From Antedon mediterranea (Eukaryota; Echinodermata; Crinoidea; Comatulida; Antedonidae), in the NCBI RefSeq assembly GCF_964355755.1, contig NC_092677.1:1679001-1743000 (forward strand): 64,000 bases of DNA, in the 5' to 3' direction. Below are positions 57,489 through 64,000 of the stretch, piece after piece; position 1 is the stretch's first letter; every line of letters starts with the position of its first letter. The position numbers were made by a program, and so were the translations under genes. The notes under the pieces were generated by a model. That model was given only the letters and a program-made list of their open reading frames with translations. It did no database searches and had not been told where the DNA came from.

Positions 57489-60400
57489 AATCACAACATT
57501 TACCTTAAAAAGTTACGACGCAAATTGAATTATCTGTTTAATATCATAGAAATCAATTAAACAATATCAGCTTCTTATCGCAACACACCCCTTAATAGAT
57601 AAACTTGATTGGTTCATTTTTCTGTTAAACGAATTTCATTGGTCAGGCAATGTTAAGTACGCAGACTTAACATAGACTTTGGAATTGTTGTTATACCTTG
57701 TAAAGCAGGGTATTATGAAGATGCAGTATTATATTTAATCCACGCTACTCACTCACGTGCATATTACAGAATACTAGGCATAAACAATACAGTATATGTT
57801 GTATTTTGGAATCTTAGAATCTATAGATCAGAATTCTATTAAAATTGTAACAGTCATGAAACGGATGGGTGGGGTATATTAGATTTGGGAAAACCGTTAA
57901 AAATTGATTTAACAATACAGTATACTGTATTAGTTTCGATTTTATAGTTTACAAATTGTCGTTATTTAATTTTTAAATTGCAAACATCTCTTGATGAAGA
58001 CGAATACAGGTTCGTGTATCTGTGTTCCAACGCATCGGGGTTAACTTTTCATGACGTATTTTGATGACGCATTTTCCGTTTACAATCGTGTGCACGATTG
58101 TGTACTAGAATGAGTTAACTAAAATATACGACTTCCTGTTTCGTTTTATTGGACTGAAGCCAGTATGATTCGAATGATCCAAGCTTTAAAAAGGATCAAA
58201 AACACAACTGGTTTCAGGGCCTCGTGATTTTAAACGTACACAATGATACAATCGAATTGTACACAACATCCGTACACAAACTCAGAAATTACAATAAAAA
58301 TTTAGATTCTTGCAAACAAAATGTCAAGAATGCTCAAGTCAAATGCAATTGTTATTGTATTCCACTCGACCTGGCAGGAATAGTAAAGTTATTTGAAGTA
58401 TGATCTTGAATAAAAGTTTATATGGTGGAATATGAACAGTATTTTCAACAAATTCGTGCGTCGGGTGACGTAAGACTCAAACTGTGACGTGCGCGTTCTA
58501 AAACACTGATTTAATGCCATGACTTGATACACTGACGCTATGCTGACTTCATAATAAAAGTTTTTACCACATAATGCGCAAAATACACGACCTAAACATT
58601 TTTAGAACTTGTGAGCACTAGAGTGAGATCACAACTCTAATGTTGTGACTAATTTATACCTGTGTAAGAATTTCCCTTTTCACAACAAACACAGTGTGTT
58701 GTTTTACTAGCCTACGGTAACTATATCAATATAATATTGTTCAACCTACCCCTTCAAATTGCTTCGTGAGGGACTCGAATGCACCCGTACGCGGCTGATG
58801 CAGTGGGCCTGGGTATCAAGTTCAAATAGATAAAGCGGAGGCTTATTTTTAAATCAAGTAAGGTCCCGTGATTTTGATCAACAGAATTTGCACAGATTAG
58901 GATAACAATACTCGAGTGAAAGCATACAAAGATGTTTGTACTGTCATACACTTATAGTTGGCATACTATTATACATGAATATGAATATATTAAATTACTA
59001 AATGTGGTGGGGATGGTACTTTCGATTGAGGCGTGGGGATGTAAGGGATTGTATATTTTTGAAAATGAATGGATTATGGAAAGGAATGAAAATGGACTTA
59101 AATAAATGAAATAATTCAGATTTCGGATAATTTTTTTAAAGTAGAAAGTGACAAAAATATTAAAATGTATTACTTAAAATAATTTAAAATATATTTTGTT
59201 GTCACTTTTTACTTTTCATTATAACATGAGGGCTCACTTTTGTTTGGGTACATGACCCCTTCAAATTCAAATTCAAATTCAAATTCAAAATTCAAATTCA
59301 AATTCAAAATTCTTTATCCAAAACCAAACAAAAAGAAAGAGAAAATGAAAACGCGACACTTTGATATTCTTTTCTCTAGAAAGAGAATTAATGCAGATGA
59401 ACACATGCGTACTATAAATTTTGCATACATTATGTTTAACCAATCATTGTTTGGTATTGTGGCGCGTGAAATAAAATGTCTATTCCTGTTAAATTCATTT
59501 TGTCCACCAAGTTCGCGGTGGAAGTTTGTTGTCGTTTTGTTTATGAAATTAAGACTATGGAAAATTGGACCAAGACGACTTTCAGCTAATTAAGTAAGTG
59601 CGTTTAGAAAGAAATTATGAAACTGTCGAAAAATAAACCGAATTTCAATGTTATTTAGATGCATTAAGTGTAGGCCTAGTTAAGGTATTTTTCTTGAATC
59701 TTAAACTCCATATAATAGATTGTTGTCACATCCAGACAGTGTAAACAGTGTGATCCTCCTACCGCCGGTCAACCTGCCAACCGGGCTAATTCTTCCTTCG
59801 ATAGTTAGGACGTCTGTAAACAAAAACACAGGGAAATATTTCGTTCTCTTGCATTACTCGGTTACAAAGTTCTATTGAATTGTTACGGTATAAACGTGAG
59901 ATTGGTCTTTGTAGCGGATTAATTAGCAACTTTCAAATTCACTATTTCTTTAAAGGCCAGGTGCGGGCAAAACAATTCATTCAAATAATATTCTAAATGT
60001 TTTGAAGAATTGTTTTGTGCTACACGATTTTGTAAAAAACCTATCAGTGGTGGGATAATTACTCAATAAATTCCCTATTCTTTTCTTTTTCTATATAGTT
60101 TATATCTATTAACATATTTTGTCAATCAACTCATTTGTATCCGAGTAGGCCTATCCAGTTTGGGGTGTATTCTCTCAGTTTCAAATTTATAATTTATATA
60201 AAATAAACATCACTCAAAGTATTCATACTAGATACAATTTTTTATTTTTTTTTTACATTCTGTTATTTTTATGATTGTTTAATAAATTATAATTTACTAG
60301 ATCTCAAATCTAGGTACATTATTTACGGTGTATTGATTGGCTGAGTGTTGATACATACGTAATGAGAAAATCCTGCAATAGGTTACTGAGCAACGCTGAC

Positions 60401-60836
60401 GTCACAATGATGCTCCGTATTCACTTACAGGGGGCAGACATGTTGGAGTTTGGACTCGGTCGCCGGTGTGTTTTATTCCGGTAGAAAAATTGAAATCCAA
60501 GGCGTTGATTGGTTTACTTGTCTTTACTTTGCCGCGACCGCTATATTGCGGCACTCTACACCGCCGTCGCGGAAGAATAAAACTTGTGTGAAATCGTTGA
60601 TTGCAACAAAATATAAATAGGACTGAAGTGTTTTTACTGAAAATAACAAGTGTCCGAAAGGTTTCTATTGCAGTTTGTTGTGGAATTTAATATTATAATT
60701 ATACTGGAACAAATAGTACGATTTTAATTGAGTTTTAGAGTATATATAATAGCAATTTTGCCGACGATGACGTAGACCATCGGTCTTTGCTACTCTTGAG
60801 CTAAGCACCAACGAACGGGACTCAAGCCCCGTATCA
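57489..60836. other. Intergenic region between divergent genes
   Basis: About 3.3 kb between the ABC gene start (minus) and the next gene's start (plus). I found no supported exon. A GC-richer stretch at about 60410-60600 (TCGCCGGTG, GCCGCGACCGC, ATTGG boxes) is a plausible promoter for the plus-strand gene. An (AAATTC)n microsatellite lies at 59263-59312 within an open frame that I regard as spurious. Confidence 0.5.
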
Positions 60837-62401
60837 ATGGGTTATTTATCGAAAACAACGGGGTGGCCTAGGCCTACAAAGCCTGGTACTAGTGACAAGC
60901 TTGTCATGAACCCAGTGTACAGTGGAAGACTGCTTTACTCTTTTGTTTTTATATTGTTGTATATCACCACAGGTAATATTTTTTTTTAATCTAAAAATGC
61001 ATATTTAATAATTTATAATTTGGTATAAAATAAGATTACTCGACACTGTCAACCGTCTCTGTATTTTAAAAAGTATGGCACAGTCGGAGGGGGAAATTAC
61101 TATTTTCTATCCGCATAATAATTGATAGTCTGATGAGGAGGCACTGTGATATCAGCACAGTCGACTGTCCATCAAATTCATGGTTTCCTCTCGGCACGGA
61201 GCAACCATGCACATTATGTACTTGTCAATTGTATGACCCCCGGGAGATGTGCGTCAAAAAACCTATATGGTATGTCACATTAATGATCAATGGTGGGTCA
61301 ATGTCCGTCACTTTACCACCCAATAACATGGTCACAGTGCATCAAAATGGGTGCGTCATGGTCACCTAAAGTTAAGTCAAATTGTTGATGCACAGGAGCA
61401 TCATGGTATTCATAAGGTATGACGCACATCGTTAAATGACGCACCTCTCCCGGGGTCGTATAGTTGGTCATACAATTGACAATGTACATTATTATCAACT
61501 GTCTTTAGTACAGAAATCTTGTTGCACTGTTTACCATGTTTGTAGTGTAGTACTATAAATTGCAGTTTCAATCATTTTAGCACTCTAAACCTTGGGAATC
61601 CAAATGGATTAATTTTTTTTTTTAATTTTACTATTTTAAGCTAAACTTTTATAATGTTTCTATACTGTATAGTATTTCTGGTGTCAATTGCATCCTTTTT
61701 TATATATAATTACCATTGGTTTTATACAAATTTTAGTATTGAGAATATGTAAATATCTTTGTAATTCAGCTAAGGCTGCAAAGACGATATTGAAATAAAT
61801 GAAATTAAATGAAAAATGTTACAACTAAACTAACGTTAAAGTTCCAATCGAATATATGCCAATTATCAAGTTAAAGCAAGGTATAATATTTATATCTCAC
61901 TGGTACTTTCGTCAAAGAGGAATACGCTCTGCCCCAGTCAATAAATAATTTTGGCGAGAGTTGGAAAAAAGACCCTAAGATATCCTTCAATGTTTTATGT
62001 TCTGATATTTTCTTCTAGCTTCTGATATTGGAGCAAATGCGTTAACGTGTAACTGTACTGAAGATTGTGTTTCCAACTGTACGTCAGGATATTATTATGA
62101 TTCGGGGGTATGCCAAGTCTGCCCTCCAGGCTACTAGTAAGTAATGTACTTATTTTTAGGCAAAATAAATCGAAATTGGTAGCTTCACATCCCATCAAAA
62201 TGTGAAGCCTTATTATACTGTAATAAATACTAGTAAGTAAATCAATTTTTAAAATAAATTATAAAATGTCAAAAAAAAAATTAATGTGAGGAATAACTGA
62301 TGTTTCAATCTTTTAAAATAAAAGCTAGAGGGACGATGCGAAACTAATTATTTTGTTCTATTTAGCTATAATAGTGCAGATTGCATTCATTTAGATCTCA
62401 G
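60837..62401 (+). CDS. 5' end of a cysteine-rich membrane/secreted protein (gene continues to the right)
   Basis: Exon 1 (60837-60972) starts MGYLSKTTGW and has a hydrophobic run 'YSFVFILLYITT' at residues 34-45, suiting a late signal peptide or signal anchor. Exon 2 (62019-62136) joins in phase 1 and codes 'LTCNCTEDCVSNCTSGYYY', then 'VCQVCPPGYY'. The dense cysteines and the CPPGYY end recall ephrin-receptor-like / GCC2-GCC3 or TNFR-type modules. A short third exon (62366-62401) joins in phase 2 but its donor (GTTCAC) is weak. No further exon was found before the window ends, so the protein is incomplete and unidentified. Confidence 0.55.
61229..61464. mobile_element. MITE, second copy of the 13606-13893 family
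   Basis: 'GTATGACCCCCGGGAGATGT' at the left and 'CACCTCTCCCGGGGTCGTAT' at the right, with 'GGTGGGTCAATGTCCGTCAC' and GACGCACATCG inside, as in the other copy. It lies in intron 1 of the plus-strand gene. Confidence 0.85.
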
Positions 62402-62489
62402 GTTCACTGGTATCTTGTACTGTACCAGGTTACTGTAAAGTTGGTGACGCTGACAATGAAAATTCCAAAAGACAAATTACTGGAAAAAT

Positions 62490-62815
62490 GACAATGCTAT
62501 GTGTATCAATGGCGGGATCTCAATGGAGATACAAAATAAAATAAGCACTGAAAACATAGCAATGCTGTGTGTATCAATGGCGGGATCTCAATGGAGATAC
62601 AAAATAAAATAAGCACTGAAAACATAGCAATGCTGTGTGTATCAATGGCTGGATCTCAATGGAGATACAAAATAAAATAAGCACTGAAAACATAGCAATG
62701 CTGTGTGTATCAGTGGCTGAGTCTCAATGGAGATACAAAATAAAATAAGCACTGAAAAATGATAATGCTGTGTGTATCAGTGGCTGGATCTCAATGGAGA
62801 TACAAAAAGCCAAAT
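62490..62815. repeat. About 65-bp minisatellite, five copies
   Basis: Units of 'AATGCTGTGTGTATCAATGG', 'ATCTCAATGGAGATACAAAA' and 'TAAAATAAGCACTGAAAACA'. Intronic or 3' to the last recognised exon. Confidence 0.92.
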
Positions 62816-62819
62816 CAAA

Positions 62820-64000
62820 ATGATAAGGTAAACCAGCCAAAAAGAAATGTCTTTTGGGTAACACAAACACAAACCCTTTCTCAGTGCAACATTTATTATA
62901 ACGTTAGAAACATCAAAGAAATGTTTAAATGGTGGCAATTGTTTTGTTTTTATCTTCCTGATGTTATAAATGTTTAAATGGTGGTAATATTTACTATGTC
63001 AATTGTTTTGTTTTTATCTTCCTGATGTTATAATCCTTGTTAAACAAGGAATCATTCTCAAGTGTCAATGACCTTCTGTCTTATTGTCTCATTTTGTCCT
63101 TCTAATAGCCAATCAATTCCCATACCATTGTCTATGCTATAGCATATATTGATCACAAATGTAACCTCCCTCACAGTATAAACTGTTTGACACATACACA
63201 GTAACACATACAGTAGTTTGAACTTGGTAATATAGTATATGTATATGTATTACTACTAATGTTTCATTCCTCACCTCTTGTATACGGTACCTAATTTCGG
63301 TTATCTTGATAAAAAGTTTTAGTAGATTTTGCAAATCATAAAACCATTATTTTTAATGTGCGTACTAGTTTCTAAACATGCGCAAAATGATTTTATGTCT
63401 TGAAAGTTGTGTTTATTGCTTGGCACCACCGCTTCATGAAACAAAAGGCCACCAGTGGCGTTTTGTAGAAAATTTGCCAGGAAGGCTTCCATTGGTCTGA
63501 ATTATAAATTTTTCTAAATTTTTGGATAAGTTATATTAATTTTCCATAGTTTGTAATTTCTCAATTACTACGAAAATGTGGCCCACTTATGGATGTTATG
63601 AGTACTTGGAAAGAGTTTATCATTCATAGTCTGAAAACCATGCATGTTTCAAGTTTTAAACTAGCCATTATTCATATTTCATTATAATTTTTGAAGATAA
63701 ATCATAATCGCCATAAATCTTGTTAACATTATATCATAGTTTAATCGTAAAAGATTCCTTGTACACCATAAACAAGTTATTATAATCCAACAAAAAACAT
63801 TAAAATGTATTGATAATATTTGCCTGTTCAATATTGAATCTCAAAATATAAATATATCCTGTCTGAAAATGCATTTACATTTCATTTAAACTAACAATAC
63901 ATTGCTTACATTTGTTGTACTTTGTTGCTAAGCAACCACACAGTTGTTAAGTGTCTGGGTAAATAAAAAGTGATATCAGTAGTGATCAATTGTTCGTTCA
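62820..64000. other. No feature recognised
   Basis: AT-rich sequence, presumably an intron of the plus-strand cysteine-rich gene. A short duplication ('TTGTTTTGTTTTTATCTTCC' twice near 62940-63030) is the only structure seen. Confidence 0.45.

Noticed and set aside
59240-59593. Plus-strand frame of 117 residues beginning with SNSNSN and KFKFKF repeats
   Set aside because: The N-terminal part is an (AAATTC)n microsatellite, and the rest has no domain signal or splice context.

Overview
This is a nuclear segment of an invertebrate animal genome: AT-rich, intron-dense, with split genes and many transposons and tandem repeats. The gene content fits an invertebrate deuterostome, and I infer an echinoderm. 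The support is the profusion of TAGGCCTA words, a foldback element resembling the TU elements of sea urchins, tRNA-derived SINEs and an ABCH-type transporter. Species cannot be fixed from the sequence alone. Exon boundaries below were worked out by hand from GT/GC-AG signals, reading phase and protein family features. No search was run.

Layout. (1) 1-11.8 kb, minus strand: an immunoglobulin locus. V-like and I-like Ig exons (11.07, 8.5, 7.9, 1.1 and 0.3 kb) flank five exons of a divergent sialidase (3.96-6.80 kb). That sialidase appears to have lost most of its catalytic residues. The 5' hydrophobic exon at 11.5 kb can splice either to Ig exons or to a set of small exons that together encode a 133-residue, single-pass, YxN-bearing protein resembling transmembrane adaptors. 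(2) 12.6-23.1 kb: mitochondrial ribosomal protein mL40 (minus) and a CCDC191-like coiled-coil protein (plus) start head to head, with 192 bp between their ATGs. Both CDS models close in frame. (3) 23.5-24.3 kb: an intronless tail-anchored protein of unknown function. (4) 25.8-27.1 kb: a non-autonomous Helitron with both termini. (5) 27.8-45.3 kb, minus: a six-Ig, one-FN3, single-pass cell-surface protein. Its introns hold an hAT-like element, a foldback element with an 8-bp target duplication, SINEs and minisatellites. (6) 46.5-57.5 kb, minus: a complete 21-exon, 730-residue ABCH-type half transporter. Its third intron holds a 2.4-kb inverted-repeat transposon inserted into an older MITE. (7) 60.8 kb onward, plus: the 5' end of a gene for a cysteine-rich membrane or secreted protein.

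Three themes stand out. First, a candidate innate-recognition locus combines Ig exons, an apparently inactive sialidase and a phosphotyrosine-adaptor-like product. Second, three separate minisatellites overlap a splice junction and copy it: a GC donor in the CCDC191-like gene, a GT donor in the Ig/FN3 gene, and an acceptor plus coding bases in the ABC gene. Third, one palindromic MITE family has thirteen recognisable copies, all inside introns or next to genes.
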